DNA of 64,000 nt, taken from Nepenthes gracilis (taxonomy: Eukaryota > Streptophyta > Magnoliopsida > Caryophyllales > Nepenthaceae). A program made the position numbers and the translations under genes. This document shows, in pieces, positions 1 through 12,115 of the stretch (positions are counted from its first letter, which is position 1; the number at the start of each line of letters is the position of its first letter). Location of the stretch: NCBI GenBank assembly GCA_033239525.1, contig BSYO01000030.1, positions 10,685,030 through 10,749,029 on the forward strand. The letters are read 5' to 3'. Under the pieces are notes generated by a model that was given only the letters and a program-made list of their open reading frames with translations, made no database searches and was not told the DNA's origin.

Positions 1-1460
1 TCAGTATTTGCACTTAGTTGTTTTTTTTTTTTTTTTTGGTTTTAGCTTCCCCTTCCAAGGAGATATTCCTCAAGTTCTAGCATTTTTGTGAAAGCCTCGA
101 GTAAATAAGCCAACAGAAGTTAACCAATCATCTCATCTCTATGTAAACTACTGCAACACTGAACAAAAACTTAATATCAATGGTAGAAACTTTTAAGCCC
201 CCAAGAATGATCAGCTATGTGAATTCCATGCAGCCATCGCAATACAGTTTATATGGCCATTAACTTCTCTTTCAGCATCAAACTTCGATCAATCCAGTTA
301 TATTCCCCATAAACAATCAAACACAAGTACCCAGCTATGAGTTTATGAGACTTAACGAATCATTAGAGAGCTCATTTGTATATCAACATCTTATCCAACA
401 CAACAATTGATATCGAACTCTTGATCATCGATTCAACCGTTACGTCCTTACCAACGTCTTCAGGCAGGTACTAATTTCACTCATCCAGAAAACCAAAAGA
501 ACCCGAAAAAGACAAAACGTTAGGTAAACTAGCAGATGCAAGAGAGTAAGATTCAAATTGCTGGAAACAAGCATTGCAAAGAAATTTTAGATCAAATTAA
601 CACCCATCTGGTAGTAAATAGGCATTAATAAACACAGCTCGCTCATAGGCTCACCAACTAGGGCAAAAAAAAAACAATAAAACCAGACCCAATAATCGAT
701 TAAAGCTGATTTTTCCCCTCCCATCCCCAAAAATAACATAATCGAACCGACGACTTCGCTCATCGTAGAGAATAAATCGAGAGGGAAGGCAGATCCGATG
801 AACTCACCGAATGGATATGGGCAGCAGACTATTACTTGAATGGTAGATTAGACCGAATTTGAGTACGGAATTTGAAGTTTACCAAATGTAAAAATTGACA
901 TCAAATTCCACTGAATTTCATTCAGCCAAGCTCTCTCGTAGTGATTGAAAGTAGCAAGGGATTCAAACTCCCCGTGCACCAGAAGATCTAGTAGCATTTC
1001 CAGACTTACCATTAACACTACGTGTACGCATATTCTGCCTGTTTCCCAAATTTGGGAGCATGCGAATGTGCCATTAATTTATTGGTCGAGCTTTGTCTTC
1101 ATGACCAGCCACCTCGAACAGAGATGCGCTAACGCTGCTTTTTCATAGCAACGTGCCTATAAATTTGACGGTAACAACTTCTTTAAAATAATAATAACCC
1201 ATTTATATTTAATTACGTAGTTTAAAGGAGTCAATATTTGGTCAGCGTGGTATAAAAAAAGAATTTCTAAAAAAAATTATATTTTTTGATTTATTTTTAG
1301 CTCCTCCCTTTCTTTTTTTTAAAAAAAATATTTTTTGACCCTTTTTTAATTTGTTTTTATCTTTTAAAACATATATTTATTATGTTTTTATTTTTAAATT
1401 TTTATAAAATAATAAAATATCAAAAAATATTTTTTATAATTTTCTACATCCTATTAGTAT
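1..1460. other. Intergenic sequence; possible 5' UTR intron of a minus-strand gene
   Basis: No open frame resembles a known protein. On the minus strand, about 805-835 reads as a short exon ending in ATTCG followed by a good donor GTGAGTTC, a common layout for a plant 5' UTR intron in a gene that would run off the left edge. This is inference from one splice-like site. 1190-1460 is AT-rich spacer. Confidence 0.2.
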
Positions 1461-2161
1461 TGTTGGGAAAGAGGGGTGGAATTCTTTTCCTGTTCAATGA
1501 AGCAACAACAGAAGATGAATAGAAAATAAACAATGAACACAAGATTTTACGTGGAATATCCTTCTCAATCGAGGAAAAATGGAATGACAATGGTCCATTT
1601 CAAACGTATTTCACTATCTGAGATTTTTTTTGGCACAATGATGAAAACGGAGAAATCGAAAAGCACTCCTTCACCGTTTTTCTCTCCTTCTCTCATACAT
1701 CAATAATAATCACAATCACAGAAACTAGGTTTTTCTGTCTAATACACACACCACGCCCACACACAGGAAAGAATTAATTCTTTCCTACAATATGAATATT
1801 CCTGCCAGAGTAACCGTCTTCAGCGTAACTGCCTGAGATCACATATCTCCAAGAAATCTGCTGAGTTGGCATCGAACAGAATTTTCAAAACGTGCGGCAG
1901 TGTAGGCCGTGTTGGTTCTTACGACCGGCCAACACTTCTATTGGCCAAATCTTAGTAGTTGTCCTCCGGGATTCTCCAAAGAACCTAAGTTAACTTTAAA
2001 TCGCCATGTAGACCGCCTAATCAAATTGACTCCCCATTGACCGTCTCGAAGGCTTGCTCACCCGGTCGGCCAACATTCCGTTGATCGTCTCGAGCCTCGC
2101 CCCTGCCACCGGTCTAGTTCTCGCTTTACTAGAACTTCTTCACTGGGAGTGTTCCCCAACA
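1461..2161 (-). repeat. 3' LTR of the copia element
   Basis: 701 bp, starting TGTTGGG and ending CCCAACA (TG...CA). It aligns along its length with 6205-6903. Confidence 0.92.
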
Positions 2162-2373
2162 AACTTCCCCACGACCAGTGAGGAAGTTGGATCCATTAGC
2201 CCGCTTTCTTAAGATACTTCATTCTTCCCTCTTGGTAGAATCTTAGTCATCATGTACGCCCCATTATCTTGATCGATGATCTTCTCCGGTGATAATGCAT
2301 GACCTCAAAGACGTCCCTTATCCAATGATACCGTACATCAATGTGCTTGGATCTCGAGTGAAATGAAGAGTTC

Positions 2374-3713
2374 TTACAGAGATGTATTGCACTCCACTAT
2401 CACGAGAATACGAGTGTACTTCTCTGTTGAAGACCCGATTCTTGAACAAATTTCTTCATCCACAACATCTCCTTGCATGCCTTCTGTAATTGCAATATAT
2501 TCGGATTCGATTATGGATAGAGCTACACACTTTTGTAGCTTGGATTGCCAAGAAATCGGCTCGTCCGCAAAGGTTACCAAATAACTCCGATGTAGATTTG
2601 CGTGAGTCAATGTCTCCGCCATGTCCGCATCTGAATATCCCACCAACCGTGGTTTGTCACTTCCAAGACATAAGCACCTCTTGGTGGTTCCTCGAATGTG
2701 TCGCATGATCCATTTAATCTGGACCAATGCTCCTTACCCGGATTCGATAGAAAAGCGATTCTTGATCCCAATGGCATGAGCTATGTCCGTCCCGGTGCAT
2801 ACCTGAGGCATACATTAGACTTCCCACGTGAGAAGAATAGGAACGTCTTTCATGTATCTCTTCTCGTCATCTGAGGACGGACATTGACGAGTGCTTAGCT
2901 TGTAATGATTCGCCAAGGGTGTGTTCACAGGTTTCGACTTATCCATGTTGAATCGCTGAGCACTTTCTCAAGATAGTTTTCTTGAGACAACCACAATCTC
3001 TTTGCCTTCCGATCGCGTACAATTCTAACTCCCATAATTTGTTTCGCCGATCCAAGATCCTTCATGGCAAATGACCGTCCAAGCTGCTCCTTCAGCTTCT
3101 TTATCCGGTCAACATTTCGTCCAACTATTAACATGTCATCCACATATAATAGAAGGATGACAAAATCATCATCAGCAAACCTCTGTACAAATACACACGG
3201 TGATCACGAGTAGTCCGTCGGTATCCTTGTAGGGACATAATGGACTCGAACTTCTTGTACCCTTTCTGAGGAGGAGCTTTAAGCAATATAGACTTTTCTT
3301 CAAGACAGAGACAAATTTGTTCCTTTTCTTTAGCCTCAAAACCCTTGGGCTGTTCCATGTAAATCTCCTCTCAAGTTCTCCATGGAGGAATGCAGTTTGG
3401 ACATCCATTTGCTCCACCTCGAGGTCTGGGCGCGGCCGTGCCCAGTACCACTTGTATAGATGACATTTTCACTAGGAGCAAATATCTCATCAAAGTCAAT
3501 TCCTTTTCGTTGTCCGAATCCTTTTACCACCAATCGAGCCTTGTACCTTGGCTCCTTGATGTTCTCATCCGTTTTCACCCGAAAAACCCATTTGTTTTTC
3601 AGTACTTTCTTCCCCTTGGGAAGTGTAACGAGATCAAAAGTATGATTCTCATGAAGGGAACTCATCTCATCCTTCATGGCCTCCAGCCATTTCTCCTTGC
3701 CTTCTCCGTTCAT
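2374..3713 (-). pseudogene. copia reverse transcriptase and RNase H remnant
   Basis: Read on the minus strand from 3713 downward. Residues such as WLEAMKDEMSSL and NKWVFRVKTDE are the start of a copia reverse transcriptase. MDVQTAFLHGEL (about 3415) and MDDMLIVGRN (about 3143, the YVDD active-site region) follow in other frames. DLGSAKQIMGVRIVRD and then the RNase H part (LVGYSDAD, SIIESEYIA, about 2640-2450) complete the order. At least four frame changes separate these blocks, so no functional enzyme can be made. Family identity is firm; exact breakpoints are approximate. Confidence 0.9.
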
Positions 3714-4159
3714 AGCCTCTTCATAATCTTCAGGCTCACCAAAGATCGGCCAAGATTACATATTCTTTGGAGGACGAGGCAACGGACGGTGCGTGTCATT
3801 TCGGGAGGATCGTCTAAGAGCGACTTCTTGGTGGCCGAGGCATGACTTTAGTCCTGAGTCATCGTCGAGCACCATGTCCTCTCGAGTATTTTCAAATCGC
3901 CCTCATAGCCTTGCCCAGGCCAATTGCTGTTGACCATCTCAACGAGTTTCGATATAGGACGGACATCTTGATACTCACTTTGTCTGCATGCATTTATCAT
4001 TACAGTTTGCCTTTTCGCCGATGTCTTGATCGTCTCATTCTCAAGAATGTGACATCTCTCGACGGACAGATTTCTAGTAACAGGATCATAGAATCAGAAC
4101 CCGATTCGTCCTCTCCATAGCCCGAGGAAAAGACGATTGCATCGTCTTTGGCTCCAGTT

Positions 4160-5139
4160 TCATCCTTTCATCTCTTGGAACATATACGAACGCTTTACAT
4201 CCGAACACTGCAAATGATCATAGGACGGTTCCTTACCCATCCATATCTTCTCTCGCCACTTCGCCCATCGAGGGGCTTGGCCGGGCGACTGCTGATGATG
4301 TAGGCATTTGTCAGGAGAGCTTACGCCCCAAAACGATGCCTTAAGTTTTGCTTCGGTGAGCATACAACGTACTCTCTCTAAGAGCGTATGATTCATCCGT
4401 TTCGCCACTCCATTCAATCGTGGAGTCTTTGGTGGCATTTTCGATGCCTAATACCATGCAACTGGGCATTAGGCATCAAAAGGCCCCAAGTATTCGCCGC
4501 CGTTATCACTACGGACGCCCTTGCCTTCTTCTTCTTCCTGTCGACGCTCCACAAGAGCATGAACCGCCAAAAATACCGAGGACACGATCCTTGGTCTTTA
4601 GTGAGTAAACCCACTTTCTTTCTTGAATCGACACAAAGGAAACAAAATACCGAGCACCACCGATTGACTTTTCTTTTGAGCGGACCACACACGCTGCAGG
4701 TGTACAAGCTCTAAGAGCTCGCCTTTGGGCGGACGAGTCTCCATGAAATGAGACTCTCCTTTGCTTCCTTGGGCCAGGCATTGAGGACATGTTTTTATCC
4801 CGTCCTCTTTCGTTTCCTTTTGATTAGGCCCTTCCGGCCAAATAGGACAAACCCTTTTCACTCATGTGGCCCAACCTCCCGTGCCACAAATCCTGTCTCC
4901 TTACAGTTAGGCGTTTACATCTCCGGCCATGGCACGGACCTCCATCACATGGGGAGCCCGGAGCACTTTTTCCCTCTCGTTGCAACAAAAGACCCTTTGG
5001 TCAACTTCCATTCACCTTCACAGAAGGTGTTGCAATAGCCCTCATCATCCAGCCGACCGGCTGAGATGACATTCAGACGAATGTCAGGAACGTGATGCAC
5101 ATCCTTCAACAACAGTTTCGTGCCATTATTTGTGACCAA
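4160..5139 (-). pseudogene. copia GAG-pre-integrase and integrase remnant
   Basis: At 5139-4945 the minus strand reads LLLKDVHHVPDIRLNVISAG, typical of the segment before integrase. At 4438-4160 it reads TPRLNGVAKRMNHTLLER, the conserved end of the copia integrase core. Between them only broken pieces remain in several frames, and the interval is too short for an intact integrase core. Confidence 0.85.
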
Positions 5140-5148
5140 AATAATATC

Positions 5149-5977
5149 TCATCTGCCTACAACAGGGAAAATTCCTTTGTTACCCATCCTAATTACTCCG
5201 AAATCTCCTGGAGTATAGGATGTATATAGTTCCATCCGAGACGTGACATGTAGAGTAGCACCCGAATCAATCACCCATCCAAATTTCAGATCTGTCAAGT
5301 TTGCCACCTCTCCTTGACACGTCAATAGGAGATCACCACTTGTGACTATTGAGACGGAGGACGTTTCCTCGCCGTGTCCTTTGTCACTTTTCTCCTTCTC
5401 TGCATTTTCTCGCTTCCATTTGAAGCAATGCTTCTTAATGTGGCCCTTTTGCCACATGATGGCACCCGCATTTTGATATCGGATCGTGACTTCATCTGCG
5501 ACTCTTCTCTCCCGTTTTACGGTGGCGACCTTTGCTTCTTCCCCGGATTCGGTCACCGGGACCTCGGAATGAGAAGATGATGAGGTTCCCTTGTGACCTC
5601 CTGGACTCATTCATGAGCGGCGAGGTAATGACCTCATCCAACCTCAAAGTGTCCTTGCCAAACAAAGCCAGAGTTGTAACAATATGGTCATAGGAGGTCG
5701 GCGGTGAAGCCCAGGGACCAGCGCCTTGTCCTCCTCCTTTATCTCTTCATCAAGCGAGACATCTGCGTCGATATCCGATTAAACTCATCCAAGTGTTTCT
5801 CAAAACTCCCTCCTTCGATAGCGTAAGCCATAAAACCGCTTCTTCACGTATAGTCCGGTTGTCGAGGAGATTTGGACTTGTAACGACTTTCCAACTTCTC
5901 CCGGACCTCCGCCGGATCGTTAAGCCAAGAACTTCTTGGAGAGTGTTGTCACGCCGGTTCACGATTTGATGGTGCAA
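5149..5977 (-). pseudogene. copia gag and aspartic protease remnant
   Basis: The minus strand at 5610-5149 encodes a residual zinc-knuckle (KGHIKKHCFKWK) followed by WVIDSGATLHVTSR, the D-S-G active site of a copia aspartic protease. The stretch 5977-5750 is gag-like. Frames are interrupted and the knuckle lacks its full Cys/His set. Confidence 0.87.
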
Positions 5978-6190
5978 TTTGTAAAATCTCTTTTATCTTG
6001 CCATTCATTATCAGTCAGATTTTCAGGTTTCTCGTCCTTCTTCTTCAGCGCCTTCACTGTCCCTTCCCTCGTCAGAATATTCTTCACCCTCTCTTGCAGA
6101 GGAGGATGAAGTTGCCTCGCCTGTTAAATCGCTCGATGTTGAGCTGCATTCTTCGACGACGAAGATGCCGTTGAAACAAAGAATAAAACC

Positions 6191-6202
6191 GATCTGATAC
6201 CA
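6191..6202 (-). other. Primer binding site of the copia element
   Basis: The minus strand reads TGGTATCAGATC immediately after the 5' LTR, matching the initiator-Met tRNA 3' end used by plant copia elements. Confidence 0.85.
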
Positions 6203-6204
6203 CT

Positions 6205-6903
6205 TGTTGGGAAAGAGGGGTGGAATTCTTTCCCTGTTTAATGAAGCAACAACAGAAGAGGAATAGAAAATAAACAATGAACACGAGATTTTACGTGGAA
6301 TACCCTTCTCAATCAAGGGAAAAATCACGGGACAACTGGCCCACCGAAACGTATTTCACTATCTCGAGAGATTTTTTTGGAGACAACAAGATGAAACTGG
6401 AGAGAGAAATCAAAAGCACTCCTTCACGTTTTTTCTCTCCTTCTCTCATACATCAATAATAATCACAATCACGTAAACTAGGTTTTTTCCGTCTAATACA
6501 AACACCACGCCCACACGAAGGGAAAAAATTAATTCTTTTCCTACAATATGAATATTCCTAGAACTGCCTTGGTAAACAGAATCGCTGCGAGATCACATAT
6601 CTCAAAGAAATCATTGAGTTGGCGTGACGTAATTTTTCAAAGCGTGCGGCCGGTTGTAAGCCGTCATGTTTTCTGACCGGTCGGCCAACACTTTGACCGT
6701 CTTAGTAGTTGTCCTCCGTGATTCTCCAAAGAACCGTTAACTTTAAATCGGCCATGTAGACCGCCAACGTCCAGTCAACTCCCGTTTGCCTCGAAGGCTT
6801 GCTGCCGAGTGGGTCAACATTCCGTTGACCGTCCCCGAGCCTCGCCATGAGGGCAGTCTCCAGTTCTCGTTTCTTAGAACTTTCACGGGAGTGATCCCCA
6901 ATA
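6205..6903 (-). repeat. 5' LTR of the copia element
   Basis: 699 bp, homologous to 1461-2161. It starts TGTTGGG but ends CCCAATA, so the terminal CA has mutated to TA. Confidence 0.9.
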
Positions 6904-6906
6904 AAT

Positions 6907-7118
6907 ATAATAATATTTTAAAAATATGTTATTATAAAATTATTATTTTATAAATTTATAAAATATAATCCTCTTTATATAATAATATTTTAATAATATA
7001 TGACTATAAATTATTATTTTATAAATTTATAAAATATAATCTTATTTGTATAATGATATTTTAAAATGTGAAATTATGAGATTATTATTTTATAAATTTA
7101 TAAAATATAAATATAAGT
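6907..7118. repeat. Tandem repeat, about 71 bp x 3
   Basis: Three AT-rich copies start at about 6907, 6979 and 7050, each containing a TTATTATTTTATAAATTTAT core. The array begins at the target-duplication side of the neighbouring copia LTR. Confidence 0.8.
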
Positions 7119-8499
7119 ATTTAATAAATAACAAAAAATTAATCTAATTTATAAATAAATTTATTTATATATTTAATTTTTATATAAACTCATATTTTAT
7201 AAGAATAGGTAAAATATATATAAATTAAACATATAAAAAAAAGGATTAAATAAATTAAAAAATGAAGATTGAAACAGAAAAAAATAAATAATAATAATAA
7301 TAATAAAGAGAGAAATGTCCTGCCAGTTAGATTTAATCCAATGGGAATTGTCTATGTGCCGCGGAACAGCGCCCCTCGTGGCCCTGGGGCCATATACATA
7401 TTTATCACTTCGAAAATAATATGTTCATTTATACAATTTTATTTGCCAAATTACCGAAAAAGTCCACCTGTTTTGATATTTTTACTACTTTCCTCTCTTT
7501 TATTCTCAGGAAAATACAAAATATTTTTAATTTTTCTCAATTTCAGTGTTATTTTTATTTTTTATTATTCACTAAATTATATTTTATCACTAATTTCATA
7601 CTACATAATATTTCCAGCCAAATAACCATATTACCAGCAAAATAGGAGTGACTATACTCGATGGGGAGTGGCTCACTGTGGTTACACTCGGTATGGAGTG
7701 ACTCACTATAAATATATTCGACAAGGAATAGCTCACTATGGATAAGAAAGAACTGTGTCGGAAAAGAGAGCTTAGTTTTTTCCTGGCTCTTGAGTCTTGT
7801 ACATTGACGGTTTTTCCACTAAGAGTTGCTCTTTATTGGGAGTTGCTCCCGCTTGAGAGTTATTTTCAGGAGGACGTCGTTGCTCTCCTCAGGGTTTCTC
7901 TCTCCTCTAAGAGTCTTCTCTCTTATTTTTCTTTTCCCTCTAGGCATCCTCTGTCTTTTTGAGAGTTGCCCTTTCTATCGGGAGTCCCCTTTGATCTCGT
8001 AAACAATAAAGGAGTTTATAGAGCTTCGCGGAGAAAACTTTGGTGCCAAGACGGATGACAAGTGTCCCATCAAGATTCGTAGGCCGTTGGGACGTTGACG
8101 GGAGCTACCGTATCAGACATCGTTTTATTATGATGAGAAGACTGTAAGTAGTTCCCTGATCTAGTCGTCAGACGGCGCTCTACATACGTGTGCTCTAATC
8201 GCTTTGGTAGCTGCCTGTCTGAGGCTTTCCGAATTGGTCCATTTGATTGTGCTGTTGGTTGGGCTACTGACGCTTGCCTTGTATGATATTTCACTCCCTT
8301 AGCCTTATTCTGATCGTCACATTGGTCCGGATCAGATTGAATTCCTTGTTGGGGCTTAACCAGTTCCTTGATGGGTCCTTTGTCATGCTGTTGGTTGGGC
8401 TTAGAATTGTGCTAACCCATGACGCTACCGGACCAATCAATACCATTTTTAATAGCAAGGTTATTATAAAAGAAAATCCAAAATAAATATAATATTTAA
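7119..8499. other. Intergenic sequence with low-copy repeats
   Basis: AT-rich up to 7640, with an (AAT)n run near 7288-7306. It then becomes mixed-composition DNA with a 30-bp array (listed separately). I recognise no coding region. The block at 7650-8110 has the feel of a degraded LTR, but I found no convincing ends. Confidence 0.4.
7656..7745. repeat. Tandem repeat, 30 bp x 3
   Basis: Copies at 7656-7685, 7686-7715 and 7716-7745 share ACTCG...GGAGTG.CTCACT. A partial copy lies just before. The period is exactly 30 bp in all three. Confidence 0.8.
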
Positions 8500-9320
8500 A
8501 AAAAAATAGTCTATATATTGATAAAAGATTTCTAAAACTAGATACATAAAATGTATTTGGTAGACATAATATGTTGCTAGTCTTTAAAATCAATTTAAAT
8601 GTTCCTACAACTTCTACACATGAACGCATATTATTACCTTTTTATAATGTAACGCTCGCTTGCTTTTCATCAAAATTCTTATATTTGGCAATTCTTTTAT
8701 GGTTTGCACATATAGATATTAGTATCAAAATCAATCCATCATGTATTATATAAAATACTTACAAAGTTTAATTCATATCACACAAAAAAAATATATAAAT
8801 TTTTTTTTGAGCCATTTTCTATACTTGAAATAGCTGTTTTTTAAATGTCTATTCTTCTTAAAGAAAAATGACTTCATGAAGTCCCTTTTGCTACTAGAAT
8901 TGGTTGACATTTTCATATTTTTTTATTAAAAATTTATGACTACTTTTATCCTTTTTACTATATCTTGTTTCATTGTAAGAGGCTAAGTGGATACTATCAT
9001 ACATCTATAATTTCAGCCTCTACTTTTTGTCATTACACATGACTAGAAGTTAATTTATAAACCATTTATTTTTATGTGTGTGATATAAAATTTTAAGCAA
9101 GTGCATATTTTATATGTAAAGAATTGAGGACAAAGTGAACAAGAAATGACTCGAATATATCATCTTCAAGTGATTTCATTTGCGTTGTAATATCACGTAA
9201 TTCTATAATGTGTTCGTGTATGCCACTGGAGCCATTATACTTCACGGATGTAAATTTTGATATTAGGGTACTAGTAAGTGCCTTATTAGAAATTGTAAAT
9301 TGTTCCTCAATAGCGGTCAT
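8500..9320 (-). pseudogene. Remnant of a second copia element (gag to pre-integrase)
   Basis: The minus strand at 9320-9093 reads a copia gag segment ending SFLVHFVLNSL, and 8629-8500 reads GTFKLIL...NTFYVSSFRNLLSI, the protease to pre-integrase region. Both pieces align with the element at 45622-51974 (gag near 49920-50050 and pre-integrase near 49300-49390), so this is a fragment of a related copy. No LTRs were found for it. Confidence 0.75.
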
Positions 9321-11097
9321 AAACTCTTTAGCAGTTTTAAATTAAAAATAAAGCCATTTATGTTTTCTAAATATATAATTTTATATGAATAATAAATTTA
9401 GTCGGTTAAAATGCTACACTTTTCTTATAACTTTTTCTTTTCTAGTGTACTTAATTTTGTAGGAATATATGATATGTCTTTACGAAGTTTCAGTTCCATA
9501 TTCATACATCTTACTAAAAATATAATTTTATCTTTTCATTTAACAAAATTTAATTTAGTAAGTGAAAGAATATTAGATGTAGATTAAGATATAATTGTAA
9601 GGAATAATATTTTAAAACAATAATCATGCAATTAATATGTATATTAAAGAAATTACCCAAATTTATTACCCAAATTAAATTTAGTAAGTAAATTAACAGA
9701 TAAAGGTTATAATTTACTTTTCTTAATGGCAAAAAACTAATGAAATTAAATATGATAAGAAAAATAAATTAAAAACATTTGGGTGATAAAAATTTAATTT
9801 AAATATCACGCACAATATCATTGTTTCATCCTATCATAAAACTATAGACAATAACTTTATTTTGGGATTCAGTCATCATTTAATATGATAAAAAATATAT
9901 ATACTTAACAAACATATATTATATTTAACATATATTATAATTTAACAAACATATATTATAAAAAAATAAAAAATTAGCAGAGAAAAAAATAAAAAATATT
10001 TAATAATCTCCCTAATTTAAATAATTATGAGAAATGATAAATAAGAATTAAATTATATGATATTTTTCAATACCAACTAATAAAAAGATAAAGATCAATA
10101 TTTACCTTAATTTATATAATTTATAGTAATTTTTTTAAGAAATTAAATAGAATAATAATATATAATGATCCTTTTTGTGAAAGAAAACTTTATGTGTATC
10201 TCATAGTTTTTATTTATAAACTATTTTTTGAAAACACTAATGGTTATATTTTTTTAATATAAAAAGATATATCCTTCTACCAAAGGTTATATATTTTTAT
10301 AATTATATCCTTTTATGAATAGTCATAACTTTTATTTCATTAGATATATTTTTTTATAAATAGCCACATACTTTCCTTCCTTCCATTAATAAAATAAATT
10401 AAATATTTTTTATTATTTTAAGTTATTTTAATTAAACTATAAATTAAAAATAATTAATATAAACCCAATTTTCAAATATTATTGTTAAGATGGTTCACAT
10501 ATAAAGATCAATTAAAAATTATTCCAACAAAGTAAAGAGGAGAAACAAATTATATACCTAAATAACATTTAAAAAATTATAAAATAAAAAAGGAAGACTA
10601 GCACAAAAGAGGAAAAAAAAAAAAAGCAATGAAATGCCAAAAAAATCTCCAACTAGATTTTTTTATAGCTGTTGCTCATTCTCTTTTTATATACCATTTT
10701 TATTAAAAAAAAAGAAAAAGAGAAATGATAATTATTAAGCATTTTCAAAAGAAAAATGATTATTATTAGGATATTATCTCTAACAACAATAATTTGAAAA
10801 AAGAAAAATGAAAGCAGGTGGTGAATTACAGCTGCAGGTTACTGGTTCTTCAGATTATGGAGGGGTCTGAGGGGGGCAAAAGATGAGCTTTCACTTCAGA
10901 CAAAGCAACTGCAATAATCTCACCTTCCACAGCAAATAGAACAGAAGGAATAATCCGTAGTCGTCTTCTTTACTAAAGAAAAGCCACTTCATTATACATT
11001 CAGAAAAAAGATCAGAAAAAATTAACCACATTTGGAGTTCCTCCTACATAAACCACACTCGAGGCAAATAATGTTATTGCTTCTTCCATAACTCTGC
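9321..11097. other. AT-rich spacer and promoter region
   Basis: Very AT-rich with no recognisable coding. From about 10810 the composition becomes mixed, with CT/AC-rich stretches typical of the promoter and 5' leader of the gene that follows. Confidence 0.5.
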
Positions 11098-11227
11098 CTT
11101 GGTAGCTACTCAAAGAACAGAGCTTCAAGAGATTAATATCTTAGACCCCATAACTCAATCTTCCTCCATTTTTTTCCTTCTTCTCTACACAATAAGAAAG
11201 ATAACCAAAAATCAAACAAAAAAGACC

Positions 11228-11665
11228 ATGTCTTCCTCCTTTCAGGCATTCCCGCCACCGCTGCCAGCAGTGGTTTACCCAGCTTCTGTCACAGGTACTC
11301 AGCCTTCTTCCTACTCTAATGGATCATATGGGGCGGTGTTCATAGCCCTGGCTGTTATCATTGTTGTTTCGGCTATTGCTTGCTTTCTTGGTCGGCTTTG
11401 CAGTAAGCGCCATCAGCGATCAAATCAACCAGAGGGCAAGCACAGTCACGGTCATGGCCCCAGCCACGATCGTAATCACAGCGGCAACAGCAACCAGTAT
11501 CAAAATGGCCGTTCCAAAGAAAAGGGCATCCCCGAGTTTGGTCTTCACACCAACCAGGGAGACATTGAGTTTGGGTTTGACGAGAAAATTTCAACGGTTA
11601 AACCAACTGTGAATGGGGAGGCTAGAAGGTATATGGCAACAGAAAATGGTGAAAACAGTCGTTAA
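11228..11665 (+). CDS. Small single-pass membrane protein, plant-specific family, function unknown
   Basis: Encodes 145 residues. The first in-frame ATG is at 11228; the frame is open upstream to 11099 but has no other ATG, so 11099-11227 is taken as 5' UTR. A proline-rich N-terminus (residues 1-30, SFQAFPPPLPAVVYP) is followed by one hydrophobic segment, about residues 35-55 (GAVFIALAVIIVVSAIACFL). A basic stop-transfer patch (SKRHQR) comes next, then a His/Ser/Asn-rich stretch (72-92), and a conserved-looking acidic motif GDIEFGFD at 111-118. There is no signal peptide, so it is probably anchored with the C-terminus in the cytosol. I recall similar short proteins annotated only as 'transmembrane protein' in other plants; no function is known to me. 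It is intronless here and shows no damage, so it is probably a working gene. Confidence 0.82.
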   Translation: MSSSFQAFPPPLPAVVYPASVTGTQPSSYSNGSYGAVFIALAVIIVVSAIACFLGRLCSKRHQRSNQPEGKHSHGHGPSHDRNHSGNSNQYQNGRSKEKGIPEFGLHTNQGDIEFGFDEKISTVKPTVNGEARRYMATENGENSR

Positions 11666-12023
11666 AGATGGAGAGCTCACTCCATATAACCAAACTATCC
11701 ACAATTGGTTTTTAAGCTCTCTTTTTCTGTTTTCGTTCCTAGATTTGCTGCAGAGTTCCTGAAAATGTGAAACAATATATTACCTTATTATCTGATGGTT
11801 GTGGCATTTTCTCGATGTGTTTGGAGTGGATTCTTGGCATCATCAAGTCATATTTTTCAAGTTTATACTAAATTTTTTTTAGCTGATAGTGACCATGACT
11901 GTGCCGAGATCTTCATGTTCTGACTAATCAATTAAGCCAACCTTAAGGTTACTTATGTTTGGTAGACAGAGAAATGGGGAATGGGAGTGAGTAGTTACTT
12001 TTCTCTCCCATATGGAAATTTCT
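11666..12023 (+). other. Probable 3' UTR and downstream spacer of the membrane protein gene
   Basis: T-rich sequence directly after the stop codon with AATATA-like signals near 11775. The exact 3' end cannot be placed. Confidence 0.4.
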
Positions 12024-12025
12024 AT

Positions 12026-12115
12026 AACAACAACAACAAAATCTCAAGTCCCACTAAGTATTATTGACTACATGGGTCAACTTTCATCATTCCAGTTGAT
12101 TAAATGCAACATCTA
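12026..12115 (-). mobile_element. 3' tail of an RTE-type LINE, degraded
   Basis: Read on the minus strand it has an ATGTAG....CTTAGTGGGA segment followed by GTTGTTGTTG. This matches the common plant RTE LINE 3' end that finishes in a TTG repeat. Only the tail is present. Confidence 0.55.

Larger units (their letters stand above)
1461..6903 (-). mobile_element. Decayed Ty1/copia LTR retrotransposon
   Basis: Two direct repeats of about 700 bp (1461-2161 and 6205-6903) flank a 4.0-kb interior that reads on the minus strand in copia order: gag, protease, integrase, reverse transcriptase, RNase H. The sequence just inside the right LTR matches the initiator-Met tRNA primer site TGGTATCAGA, and a purine-rich tract borders the left LTR. 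Flanking 5-mers are AGTAT (left) and AATAT (right), a target duplication with one mismatch. The interior is shorter than a normal copia interior and has many frameshifts, so it is a dead copy. Confidence 0.93.

Noticed and set aside
3390..3845. 151-codon open frame on the + strand
   Set aside because: Antisense shadow of the copia reverse transcriptase remnant.
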